Assembly (NCBI GenBank): GCA_000727475.1
Contig: KL647288.1
Location: 784,832 to 848,831 of the forward strand
Direction of reading: 5' to 3'
Length of the DNA: 64,000 nucleotides
Source of the DNA: Sarcocystis neurona
Lineage: Eukaryota > Apicomplexa > Conoidasida > Eucoccidiorida > Sarcocystidae
The position numbers and the translations under genes were made by a program. This document shows, piece after piece, positions 47,501-59,800 of this stretch. Within the stretch, counting starts at the first letter, position 1, and each line of letters opens with the position of its first letter. The notes beneath the pieces were generated by a model that saw only the letters and a list, made by a program, of their open reading frames with translations, was not told the DNA's origin and ran no database searches.

Positions 47501-49559
47501 ATAATTCCTGCACTACATACGTAGATACGTCGAAAGTTTTGATGTATGAGTATGTCCTTGTTGCATCAGGGTGGGGAAACGAAAGAGCTCCACTAAAGCA
47601 GCAGCAGTGCGTGAACATACAGAAGTATAGGACCAGCAGTAACGGGGGTGAATTGTCTTACCGTTAAAAGGCGCAAGAACTGCAGTAACGTGGCAACAAC
47701 TGACGCCGCAGCACTATTACTGTTGCTGTCCCGATAATGCGTCCTCCTTACTTCGCTGGCGCCAAACAAAATCAGCTTCTAGACACCGTATCAAAGCAGC
47801 GTTAAAAGAGAGTAGACGCGGCTGCATGGCTTGGTCCGTTATGGTTGTCACCAACATTTTGAATGTCCTGGCCTCCAAGTATACGGGAGTGAACGAATAC
47901 ACGACGAAAATAATCACCTGAATACGCATGCATACACGTACCTGTACGGTTGTCTCGATACACAAAATAAATGCTAACTTCGGTACCGCAGAGACGTATG
48001 TTCATACCATATCATACTGTGACATTTTAGAATGAACCCTTTAGCTCCGTCTTGAGGAGGTAAAACAAGAAAGCACCGCAGTGAACCAGTTGATCGGCTG
48101 ATAAAACTCGTTCCCATTGTTGAAGATTAGTGGTGAGTCATGACACGCGCACAGCCACGCCCATACGCGTTCGTACGAAATACTTACGGATGCACGTGCA
48201 TAGCGTGCCGCCAGATAAAACAAATAAACACATCCGTAGAGGCTGAGATTCTTGCTCACGAAAGAATACACAATATAGGGCGATGTTCTCCTGCTCCATA
48301 GATGTGGTGAGGAAATTTGGTGCCGCCGTGCTGGGGAAGCACCTTTTCCAGCCATGCCCTCCGACTTCGTTCATAGTAGACACAGACCGCACGTTCGCCG
48401 ACGCAGAAAACCAGTGCGTCTCACCGGTGTCAGGCAAACCGCATCGTTTGCACGTGTGAATTGTCCAGTACACGGATCACTCTGTAGCTTACCTGCAAAA
48501 CGTTAGCAGCCTGCTTGCCGAGGCATACATGCGAAGACGGGATGTGTCCATATATGGGTATACACATACATATGTATGTGCACAGAGTCTATACCCATGT
48601 ACATGCACCCTTTATGCAGTGCATATGTAATTGTATACATACCTGTACGCTCAAGTGTATATGCACACTAAATGATAAGAATGACAAGTCTGTGATGTTC
48701 CATTACCGAGTTTTCAAACGTTACCAATGACACGTGTCAAAGCCACGGAAGGCACTCGTGTACCATCAAAGATCAAGCGGCCACTCCATCCTTTTACCAC
48801 CATGCCTTATAGACACGATTCAGGCGTCAGCTTGAAAGTAGATTTAGCATCATAAGTACAAAGAATCTGCGAATGATGGGGTCTCTACATCCGCAGTTGG
48901 CTTCTACTGAATGGCGTTGTTTTCGTTTTGACTGCGGGGTATCGCTAGGAGAACCTCTGACGTTAAAATCCCAGAAATCCTCCAGAAGACACAATGCACT
49001 GCTATCAAAACCGTTCAACTTCACGTGGGGAAGTCCAGCGTAGGCACATGTGTCTGAACAGACATATACGTGCAGATTCCGTCAGGACCTACGTTCTACA
49101 CATGCGTGCCAGCTCACTTGCAACCTTATGCAACGACATGCGACACAGTGTAGTTCTTTCTCACTCTGGTTACTTGTTGCTACCTGTGTCTTCTTGACGA
49201 TCCCTTGCAGATCGTGTGGACCCTGGCTACATACATTTCACGGCCCTGAACCTTCGGGGTGGGAAAAAATTGGTTGAAAAAGACATCGTCGACCAGAAGG
49301 TACTCAAGGCATTTCTTCCGTAGAAAACATACAGTGACATGTACGTGCTCGCCATCCGGGAAGGTGATCGGAGTGGAAACTCATCAGCAACTATTTCCCC
49401 CAGGTGGCTGCTGCACTGACTTTATGAAGACAGGAATCAACCTTCAGGTACTCCAGTATATACAGCGATTTGCAGGGACCAACCTGCAGGTGCTCTGGTG
49501 TACTGAAGCTGAAGGTACGATAGAGTTTCTACAGCTAGCTGTCATGCAACGGCTCCGGC

Positions 49560-49573
49560 GGTGTTCGTACACC
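49560..49573. promoter_or_regulatory. Palindrome copy GGTGTTCGTACACC
   Basis: Match to GGTGTNYGTACACC outside the helicase gene, so the motif is not confined to that gene's introns. Function unknown. Confidence 0.4.
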
Positions 49574-51049
49574 CGAACAAGCTTCCCTCCAAGCAGCCCC
49601 TCCCGCGTGATTCCCTTCCAGGCGTCGTGGGCTAGCACCGCCTATTCGGTGACCTGAATTTCCGCGTATGTGTCAGAGCCTCAGAACATACATGAGAATG
49701 CACCATGGTAGGGACATTTTAAATAGCTTAGTGGCACCTTTGCCAGAATCCTGGTGTTCGAACATCTGCGGAGGGAGGAGAACCTGCACATTTGCGTCAG
49801 TCCTACGCATTCCAGTGCAATCCCTTGCGAATGCTTCTGGGGTAAGGTGAACGTGTGCGAGGTCGACTGCGCCGAACTGGACGTGTAAGATTTTTCCTGT
49901 TTGGCTTTTGTGCTGGCATCCGCTCACTCCATGAACACTCTAATGCTGCTTACTTCTTCGCGCCCCGAAACCAAGACGTTTTTACCCAGAAGAGGTGACT
50001 GTGAAGTGACTATCCCACTTCTAAGGTGTACCAGCAGGTCTGCCTTTTGACTTTGCCAACTGGAACCGTGTCGATCCATATCCTGGCTCGTCGCGTGACC
50101 CGCTGTAAGCCTCACTGATACTTACTTACTTAATATTCTTTTGATAAAACGCCTCCCCCTACTCTTCCCAGGCAGCTCCTTACAGCCCCCATACCTGCAC
50201 CCTGTACTTGTGGTGAACTCGCGGCCCGCACCGGCCTCGCTCGGGCTTGCACTCCGTCGGTCGCCTGCGCCGCGGTCCAAGCCCGGCTACCAGCACCACT
50301 TTTCCCGGCTACGACGGAGCTGTAACAACTTTTATTTCAGTTCACACGACAGGATATATTTCCATCGATACGGGATAGAACTGGACAAGTATACCCTTCA
50401 TGTAGTTTCAGTGATCTCCGGTTGGTTACCCGCGGTGGGCCAGCGCGCATGAATGTTTTTTACATGCAAATATGCGGAACACCACCTACAGGTATCTTCA
50501 CGGTTACCATCGTCTAACTCTGCACATATTTTACTTTTCCGCGATATACTCTACATGTATATTTGTGTACAACTTTTCGGAAAGAACCCATAGATTCTTG
50601 CTGCGGTGGATACGTCGTTTTTGCGGGCATTAGTGGGAGACTGTACGTCAACGTATGCACACGTAGGCATACACGCCGAAGGACGTCTTTTACTCTTCGT
50701 CGCGGATCACACTCTTACTCACTAGTTCACAGTTTTTCACCTTCTTACGCATCAGTTTACAGTTTTTCACCTCCTTGGGTGGTGTGAATATGTGGCCGAT
50801 GTCTTCTAATCTTCGTTGCGCCAAAGGAGCTGTGCGTAGTAGGAGGTAAGAGACTCAGGGCATGCCGTTCTGGCTATCTCCCTCGCGTACTCCCTTCTTT
50901 TGCGTTTCATTTTTTTCCTCCTCATCGCCGTGTTCATCCGCGGCTCCCTTTTTCTCATCTCCTCTCCCCCTCGTACATCTTTGCCGTAGTTTCTCCCCGG
51001 TACAGTGTTTGCTTGCAGCTTTTTCCTGCGCTCCTCCGTGCAGCAGAAC

Positions 51050-51208
51050 AACAAAGCATCAGCAGCTTTCACCTTCAAGCGCCCGCGTGCAAAGGAGGAG
51101 AACCAACTGCCTAGGCACCTCCTGGATCCGTATCCGGCGTACAGCAGCTTGGGTATCGCCTGTTCTCCTGTACGTACACTTTGGACAGAGGAAGCAGCTG
51201 CGTCATGA
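51050..51208 (+). CDS. Possible terminal exon, unknown product
   Basis: After a possible acceptor (CCGTGCAGCAG) the frame reads NNKASAAFTFKRPRAKEENQ, LPRHLLDPYPAYSSLGI and ends RTLWTEEAAAS at a TGA (51206-51208). The composition is more protein-like than anything else in this intergenic region. I do not recognise the family, and no upstream exon is evident. Confidence 0.25.
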   Translation, partial: NKASAAFTFKRPRAKEENQLPRHLLDPYPAYSSLGIACSPVRTLWTEEAAAS

Positions 51209-51639
51209 ACTTTGACTTGATCAGTTGGTACCAGTTCCCCTTGGGTTTACATTTACGTATTAAAGGTAGACGTGTATATATACACGATTGTCTGTGTTCG
51301 TAGAGGTATACCTCTGTGTATACACGTGGTGCTCATATTACCATATGAATAATACGTGTATGTATTTGCACGCGTGCGCGTGTAGTTCATGTGAGTACAC
51401 TTTCTATGACTTTGCATATATTTAGAATATATATTCAGTTTTTATGGACACGACGCCTGCTGCTTCGCAGCGTACTCTGGCATACGGAGACTTCTACATC
51501 TCGTCTTTCTTCTGCCGCGGTGTACTCTACTGTCTCCTTTCGTCACCCACCAGCACCAGCTGTTGCTGTCTCTGGTGTTGCTGTACTCTCTTTTAGTCTG
51601 CCCCCCCGTCTTCACGTGTACATGTTGGGTGGTCGTGTT

Positions 51640-53770
51640 GCTCGTTCTGCTTTCGTGCTTTGCTGTGCTTCTGCTGCTGCGTTTGCTGCTGGTTTTTGGT
51701 TGGTTCTGCTGCTGTTGCTGCAGCAGCTACTCGTGAGGTGTTTCATCTCTTCGTGCGCCCGCTGCAGAGCCGCTTTGTGGATTGCTGCACGGCTGCCGCT
51801 TTGTCCGCTGCTGCTGCAATCTTCTAGGATGCCACTTCCCGTACGACGGCTCTTCCTGATGCTCGGAGCGTGGGAAAGCAGTATTGCAGCAGCAGCAGCA
51901 GCCATTGCGTAAAGGCAGCAGCGACGGAGGAACATCAGCAACGAGGAAGATCAGAATAGAAACGCGGCCATGGCTACGCGGGAACACTCCGCAGCAAAAC
52001 TGCCAGAAGCAGCAACAGTAGCAGTGGCAGCAAGTTGTCGCACTGAGAGAACAGTCAGTCTTCATGCAGGAGCACGAAGAACAGCCTCGGCGGCACAAGG
52101 GAGAGCGGCAATAGCAACAGAAGGTGCGATAGCATCAGCAGGGCAAGCAACAACAGAGGTAGCTGAAACAACAGCAGTCGCTGGAAACAGCAGCAGCAGC
52201 TGGAGCAGCAGCGAGTGGCAAATGGCGGCGTGAAAGTGTTGTGCCGCGAGGGATAAGGACAGCGCTGTAGAAGCAACTGCAGCAGCAGCAGCAACAGACG
52301 AAGAAGCAGCGGCAGTCGTTGCAGTAAAGGAAGAAGAATAGGCGACAGCTGCAGCCGCGACAGCAGCAGCAGGAGACTCAGAGACTGCGGAAGCAGCAGC
52401 GACAACCGCCGGCCCGCGAGCAAGAAAGCCGGGAGGATAAAAAGAGAGCTGTAGCAGCGGACTGTGCTTCGCCGTTCTTTCGCAAAGATTACGAATTTTC
52501 GTTTTACGTGCGCATGTGCCACATATGTTTCTTCATTTTTGAGTCTCCCCTGCGTCCTGTTTTTCTCGTTTTCTGTGTGTGTGTGGATGTTGCTGTTGTA
52601 AAGAGATAAGCGTTCTCGCTGCTGCAATGCAGCGGCGAGGAGGGGCTGTTTCATAAGCTGCTCCGGCCGTTGCTTTTCCAGAGGCTGCTCCTGCCGTTGA
52701 CGGCTGCTGCCGGAGCAGCAGCAGCTGCTGCTTCCGTTCTTGTGGCTTTACTTCTTCATCTCCTTTTTTCTGTCTCCATCTCCTATTTTTTCTCGTAGTC
52801 CTTGCGTTCCTAATTTTTGTACGCGTTCGTCTTCTGCCGGCGTCTTCTTGCTATCCTTCTGCAGCAGCTGCTGCGGCTCGGCAGGCGGGCTTGCTGCTGG
52901 GCCGCCGACAGAGGTGCACCTGCCGAAAATTCAAGAGGAGGAACTGCAGCAGATTCAGCAGCAACAGCAGGGAATGTGCAGCAGCAGCTCAGCAGCAGCA
53001 GCAAAAGACGCAGCAGCAGCACCAGCAGCGGAATACAGAGCAAGAGCAGCAGAAGAAACGACAGCCGTAGCGTTTCCATGTGCGGTATCAGGAGAATCAG
53101 CCGAAGCAGCACCTGGTGGAGGAGCAGACGACAGAGCTACAAGAGGAGCAGTCCGCAGGAGTGACAACAGCAGCAGCAGCTCACGTAACAGGAAAAAGAC
53201 CTCGCTTGGGACGAAGAGAAGGGTGCGAAGAACTGCTGCTGCTGCTGCGGGAGTGTGGGGCTCTCGAAGCTGCTGGTGCGACTGAGGAGTACCGCAACAG
53301 CGTGTCCTCCCTCTGCTGCAGCGCAGCAGCAGCAGCAAAGCTGAGCAGCAGCAGCAGCAAAGCTGAGCAGCAGCAGCAGCAAAGCTGAGCAGCAGCAGCA
53401 GCAAAGCTGAGCAGCAGCAGCAGCAGCAAAGCTGAGCAGCAGCAGCAGCAGCAAAGCTGAGCATCAAATCTGTTGTGCGTGTTGCCATGCGGGAGCGTGT
53501 GGCTTTTTCGCATTAGCAGCCGCAGTAGGGACAGCTGCAACAAGAGTATTGTTGCAGCAGTACCGGCAGCAGGGAAGAAGCAAGAGGAGTCGTAGCAGAC
53601 CCGCAGCTGCTGCAGTAGAAAAGCAGCAGCAGCTCTCGAGTTTTCTGCAGAGGCCGTCGTTTGAAAAGACGCGTGGAATTTTGTCCGGTGTGCGCCGGCT
53701 CCCGCTCCTCTCCCTGCAGCAGGTGCTGCTATTCCGTCCTTCATGATGCAGGAGGAGCGAGAGAATACAG
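51640..53770. repeat. CTG/CAG-rich region upstream of the giant open frame
   Basis: CTG-rich to about 51840, then CAG/GCA-rich with unique islands at 52440-52660 and 52740-52960. The frame PPTEVHLPKIQEEELQQIQQ (about 52908-52970) is exon-like and could be a 5' exon of the next gene. No conserved domain was seen. Confidence 0.5.
53332..53463. repeat. 22/25-nt minisatellite AAAGCTGAG(CAG)n
   Basis: Six tandem copies of AAAGCTGAGCAGCAGCAGCAGC; the last two spacings are lengthened by one CAG. Neither 22 nor 25 is a multiple of three, so successive copies rotate through all reading frames. Confidence 0.85.
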
Positions 53771-53812
53771 CAGCAGCAGGTGCACTACCCAAACACAGCA
53801 GCAGAAGCACCA

Positions 53813-56800
53813 ATGGCTGAAGACCCGTTTGCCCCACGTGGGAATCACCAGGCTACTGCTGCAGCTGCTCCCTCTGCTGCAGCTGCTCCCTCTCGTGCCG
53901 GTGCTGCTGCTCCCTCTCCTGCCGGTGCTGCTGCTGCTCCCTCTTTTGCTGCTGCTACTGCTCACTCTGCTGCTGCAGATACTCCCTTCGACGCTGCTGC
54001 TGCCGGTGCTGCCTCTGCTGCTGTTGTCCCCTCTGCTGCTGCTGCTGGCTTTTCATTTCACTATCTTGTTGCGTATGCGGGTCGCGCTGCTGTTCGCGGT
54101 GCTGCTCCTGCGGCAAGCATACAGTTGGTGGGGGAACGGCAGCCCCAGCAGCGACACCAGCAGCAGCAGCTGCAGCACCTGCAGCACCAGTCACAGCAGC
54201 AAGAGCAGCAGCACGAGCTGCAGGAGCGACGGCATCAGCGTCAGCTGCTACAGCAGCTCCATCAGATGTGGCAGCAGCAGCCACAGCAGCAGCAGCACCG
54301 GCAGCATGAGCCTTTTGTTTCTCAGCAGCAGCGACGGGTTTGTTGCGCGGACGTGCTGCAGTGGGAGATGCAACAGCAGCAGCAGGCCGGCCAACCGCAG
54401 TGCTCTGTCCACATAGAGGGTGTACAGGCAGCCACCCTGCATAACTCTTTTTCGCGGCAGCCCGTCGCATCTGATGCAGCCGCACCAGCAGCGAAGATCA
54501 CAGGGAGAGGAGTAGCAGCAGCAGCAGCTTTGTTGAAGAACGAAGCACGGCCGGAGGGGGAAGTTGCTGCTAGTCCTGTTTCTCGGGTCTTCCTCTCTGT
54601 TCACGAAACGAGAGCTGCTGCTTCATCGCGCACCAGTGTTGCTGCACCCGCTGCTGCTGCTTTTGCTTCTTTTTCGTCAGCTGCTCTTTCTTCTCCCGTT
54701 CTTTGTCGTTTTCCTGCTGATGCTGCTGCTGCCGCCTTTGCTGCTGCTGCTGCTGGCTGTGCTGGTGCCGCTATTAACTGTGCGACACCTGCCGCGGGGA
54801 TGATGCGAGAAATTCCTGCTGCTGTTGCTGCAGGAGGGGGAGCGGGCGTGTCAGAAGCAGCAGGACGCATGACGTCACATAGCGGCTCAAAGGCACGTGC
54901 CGCTGGGGGGAGTGCAGCATCAAGCCGGGGTCTTGCTGCTTCTCCTCCTGCTCCTGCTGCATATTCTGGTGCTCCTGCTGCTACAGGAAGCCGTGCGCCT
55001 GCTGGGCCTGCTGCTGAATCTCTTGCCGCAGCAGTACGTGGTTCTGCTGTTGCTGTTCTGGTTGCCGCCGCCTCGGCACCAAGCTTTACTTATCCTAGTG
55101 CTGCTGCTGCTGCTGCGACCGGGCGGGGCAGTGACCGTGCTCTCGCAGCTGCGGTTGCTGCTGCTGCTGCTGTGAAGGGGTGGCCTCTGCCTTTCCCTGC
55201 AACACGCAGCGGGCGCAGCAACAGAGTCAGCAAGGGGACGAAGGAGCAGCAGGAAGCCGCTGCTGCAGGACGTGAACTGCAGCTGCAGCCGCTGCAACGA
55301 AAAGACAGAACGCGGGTCTGCGCACGCGACAGCAGCAGGAGCAGCAGCACAGAAAAGAACAGTAGCTGCGGCGTCAGCAGCGGAAACAGCCGGCGCAGAA
55401 GGAGTCGGAGTCGACGAATTAGCGGCGGCTGCAGCAGTGGACGGAGCAGGAACAGCAGCAGCAGAGGGAGCAGAAGCACCAGCAACAACAGAAGGAGCAG
55501 AAGCAGTGCCTGCGCACCTCGAGCTCTGCTCGAGATTCACCTCGGCTCAAGTGCTGCAGAAGGGCACCACACTGCTGCAGCAGCAGCAGGGGCAGAAAAA
55601 GCAGAAGCATCACCAGCAGCAGCACCCGAAGCAGCAACAGCAGCAGAACGAACGTTGTACGTTGGTGACGGAGGCGTGCCGTGTTGTGCTGGAACTGCTC
55701 GCAGAGTTTCCCGTGTTGCTGCTGCTCTCAAAGACGATCCTGCTGCTCTCAAAGCAGCCAACTTCCTCGCTGTAGCAGCTGCGGCAGGGTGTGTGCCTGC
55801 TGCTGCTGCTGCTGCGTCACTGCCAGCAGAGTCGTCCCGTGTTGCTGCTGCTGCAACAGAAGAAACCCTTCGTCCGAACACGGCAGCAGCCCCAGCGGGT
55901 GGCCGTCGCGACGCAGGTGCTCTTCACTTTGCTGACTCTGTCTCTTTGGCTCGGTCTGTTCCTCGTGCTCCGCACGCGGCTGCGACGCACTTTTCAGCGT
56001 CGCCCTCCCGTTTCTTTTTTTCTCGTGGCTTGACTTCGGCTGACGTGCCTGCGGCTGACTTCCTTTCGGCTGACCTGGCTGCTGCGGGCGCAGCATCGCT
56101 GCTACCCTCCGCCTGCCCAGCGCGTTTCCGGGAGGTGCAGCAACATGCAGCGCCGTTGAAGCGAAGCAGCCGGCACAGATGCAGCAGCCCCAGCCCGCAG
56201 TCGCTACCAGCAGCAGCGCCTGGTGGTGGTAGACGACAAGGAGCTGCTGGGTGTTTTGCTGCTTCGACAAAACAGGAAAAGGAAGAAGAAAGGACCGACT
56301 GGGAGGCGCAACGTCGCGCTGGTGCTGCTGCTGCTGCCGGTTTTGCTGCCTGGCGACCCCGTGCCGGTGCTGCTGCTGGTGGTACGTGTCCTGCTGCTGC
56401 AGAAGTTCCCATGTCTCCTGTTGCTGCTGCACAAACCGGAGCTGCTGTTTCCTCTGGGGCTGCGGCACGTCCTCCGTCTGCTGCTGCTGCTGCTGTAGCG
56501 GGCTGCACGTGCGCTGCCGCATGCGCTCCCTCCGTTGCCGATACTGCTGGTTTTTCTGCTGCTGCAGCAGCAGAAGAAGAACTTGCGACTGCGCTGCACG
56601 CGCACGCCGAAGCCTCCGACGTTGCTGCTGCTGCTGAGACCGCACACTTGGCTAGTGCTGCTGCGCTAGACGCGGGAAAATCTTTCGCTGCTGCTGCTGC
56701 TGCACCTGCTGCGCCGAGCTCCAGGTGCCGCCTCTGTTGCAATTCTGCTGCTGCCCCTGCTCAAGCGCCTGGGGCTGCTGCTACTGATGTGACATCGCGG

Positions 56801-59800
56801 CTGTCTGCGCACTTTGCTGTTGCCGGTTCTTCTCGTGGGTCTGCGTGTGCCCCTGCTTTTGCTGCTGCTCCTGGTGCTGCTGGGGACAGTGCCATGGCGC
56901 ATCCGCGTCGTGATGCAGCACCACGTGCAGCAGCAGCAACGGAAGCAGCTGCAGATGCGGCAGCAACAGGTGTAGAAGCGATAGCAGCAGAACCAACAGG
57001 GTATACGGCGGCGACAAATGCAACAACAGCTGCGTACGCGCCAGCCCACGACGCAGCAGCGGAAGCAGCTGACCGAGGAGGAGAACGAGCAGGAGGAGAA
57101 GGAGCCCCAGGAATTTCAGATGCAGAAGCAGGTAGATCTGAGACGCGTGCAAGTGGCGCTGCTACTTTTGCTGCTGCTGGTGCAGAAAAACAAGCAGCGG
57201 CGGGAGGGACGCGTGCATCCCGATTAGCATCGCTTGCTGTTGAAGAAGCCGCTGGGGCAGGAGCAGCAACAGCAGAAGCAACAACAGCAGCAGCAGCAGA
57301 AGCAACAGCAGCAGCAGCAGAAGCAACAGCAGCAGCAAAAGTGAGGAGAAGGAGAAACGAAGGAGATTTTCGTTCCAGGACAGCAGGAGGGGACAGTGTC
57401 GCAGCAGCAGCAGCAACTTTGGCAACAGCGTCAGCTGCAGAGCAGCGACCAACTGCACCAGCAGCAGCAACGCGAGGGCCAGCAGCAGGAACCTTTCCGC
57501 GAGCGGGAGTACCAGCACCTGATCCTGCAGCAGCAGCGTATCTGCTAAGAGCAGACGCGTCGTCGCAGGAAGGAAATGAAGCGACACCAGCTGCAGGGGC
57601 AGATGCAGTTCCAGGAGAAGATATTCGAAGAGGCGAAGGACTAGCAGCAGCAGGAGAAACGCAGGGTGCAGCAATACGTCCCGCTTCTTCACTTCTGTTT
57701 GATAGAGGAAGTGCTGCAGCAGCTGCTGCCTTCCCTCCTGCAGCCGCCTCTCCGGTGTTTCTTACTGCTGCAGCTACACCGGCTACGCTGCTGCTGCTTC
57801 CAACAGCGGCACCAGCAGCAGCAGATGCAGGTCGAACGCCGTCAGCTCCACAAATTCTTCTTCCTGCTGCTGCGTCTATTCCTGCTGCCGCGTTTCTCCC
57901 TACTGCTGCTTCCCTTCCTGCAGCCGGATCTCGTCCTGCTGCTGCATCTCTTCCTGCTGCTCCTTCTTTTCCGGGTGGTGCAGCTCTCCCCGCTACTGCG
58001 TCTACTCTTCCTGCTGCTGCTTCTACTCTCCCTGGTGGTGCTTCTACTTTTCCTGGTGGTGCTTCGTCTGTTCTTGTTGCTGGAGCTCTTCCTGCTGGTG
58101 CGTCTCTTCGTGCTGCTGCATCTGTTCCTGCTGCTGCTTCTCCTCTTCCTGCTGGTGCACCTCTGCCTCCTGCTGCTTCTCTCCCTGCTACTGCCACGCC
58201 TCCTGCAGCTGCGTCTCTTCCTGCTGCTGCAGGTCTTCGTGCTGTCGCTCTTCCTGCTGCTGCTGCCGTCCCCCAACCTGGTGGCGCTGGTCTACATGCT
58301 GGCGGTGCTGCTGCTGCTTCTTCTTCTCCTACTGCCGACTCCACGTATCCTGCTGCCGCCGCTGCTGCATCGCTGTTTCCGCTGCGCAGTCGCTACATGG
58401 GTCTGCCGCTGAAGCGGGAGGAAGAAGAAGAAGAAGAATCCCGGTCAAGCGACCCCAGCAGCAGCAGCGAGGGCACTGCGGGCCTGTCCCCGTTCAGCAG
58501 CGGCAACAGCAGCAACGTCCTCTCAACACGCGTGGCAAGCAGCAGCAGCAGCTTGCCCCACACTCCTTCACTTAAAAACGTCCGGAGCAGCAGCAGCAGC
58601 AATCCCTGGCCGGCGGTCTCCTCCGCTGCTGGTGATCCCCGCCCTGTCGCATCTTCTTCTTCTCTTCTACTTTGCAGCAACAGCAGTAGTCTTCTGTCTC
58701 CCGTCGCCGCTTCTCCGCTACGTCCCACACTGTCGAACAGAAGCGCCGCAACAGCTGCAGAAGGAATGACAGAACGTCGAGTTCAGGCAGGGAACGCAGC
58801 CCGAAGAGCACCACCATCTCCTTCCTCTGCTTTTCCTTCTTCTTCGTCTTCCTGTACACCATCTTCGTCAACAGCAGCAGCAGCGACAGAAACAAGTTTG
58901 CAGAGGAGAGAAGCAGGCTTGACCCCTCCTACCGCCTCATATTTTCTGCCTACGCCTCATCTTTCTTCTTCAAGATTCACTTCTTCATCTGCGCCTTCGT
59001 ATTGTGATACAGCAACTCGGGCTTCCTGCAGCTGTAACCGTCCTCCGGGCAGCAGCGCAGCGACGAGCGCCGGCGCAGCGGCGCTTTTTCCACGTGCAGG
59101 GACGACAGCAGCAGGAGGACTTGCAGAAGCAGGAACGAGAGCCACAGCGGCAGACGCAGCAGCAGGAGGCGCAGCAGCAGGAGGCGCAGCAGCAGCAGGC
59201 GCAGCAACAGCAGGCGCAGCAACAGCAGGCGCAGCAACAGCAGGCGCAGCAACAGCAGGCGCAGCAACAGCAGGCGCAGCAGCAGCGGGAGCAGGAGCAG
59301 CAGGCGCAGCAGCTGCGGGCGCAGCAGCAGCAGGCGCAGCAACAGCAGACGCAGGAGCAGAAGGCGCAACAGCAGCAGGTTCAGCCGCAGCGGGCACAGC
59401 AACAGGAGGAGCAGGGACAGCAACGTTGGTATGGTGCGGCGCAGCAGGAGGAGGACGGGTTAAAGTAGGAGGAATCCGTCGGAGCTACAGCGCCGCTTTC
59501 AAGCTCGCAGTTGTAGCGGCAGCAGAGGGACTCAGCAGCAACACAAAGGCAGCAAAGGCGACCGGGGTGACGGAGTCTCTGGTGCGACGCTGGCGGTCGC
59601 AGAAGGCAGTGCTGCAGCAGCTGCCTGGCGAGAAACTGTCTCGGCGCGGTCGGAAGCATGGCAAGTATGTCGTTCTAGAGGACCAGCTCTGCGCCCACGT
59701 GTGTGGGGTGCAGCAGCAGCAAGGAAGGATCATGCGCGACAGCGAGATGAGAAAAATTGCAGGAGACATTGCCCGGACGCTTCATCTTCAAGAATTTAAG

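Larger units (their letters stand above)
44584..51400. other. Repeat-poor intergenic region
   Basis: Balanced composition without microsatellites and no open frame above about 170 codons. I recognise no gene. The left end should hold the helicase 3' UTR. A palindrome copy at 49560 and an exon-like island near 51.1 kb are listed separately. Confidence 0.5.

Noticed and set aside
56761..58344. A 527-codon minus-strand Ala/Gly-rich open frame
   Set aside because: It is the complement of the CTG/GCT-rich part of the 53813-63436 frame. Such repeats lack stops on both strands, and no conserved segment is present.
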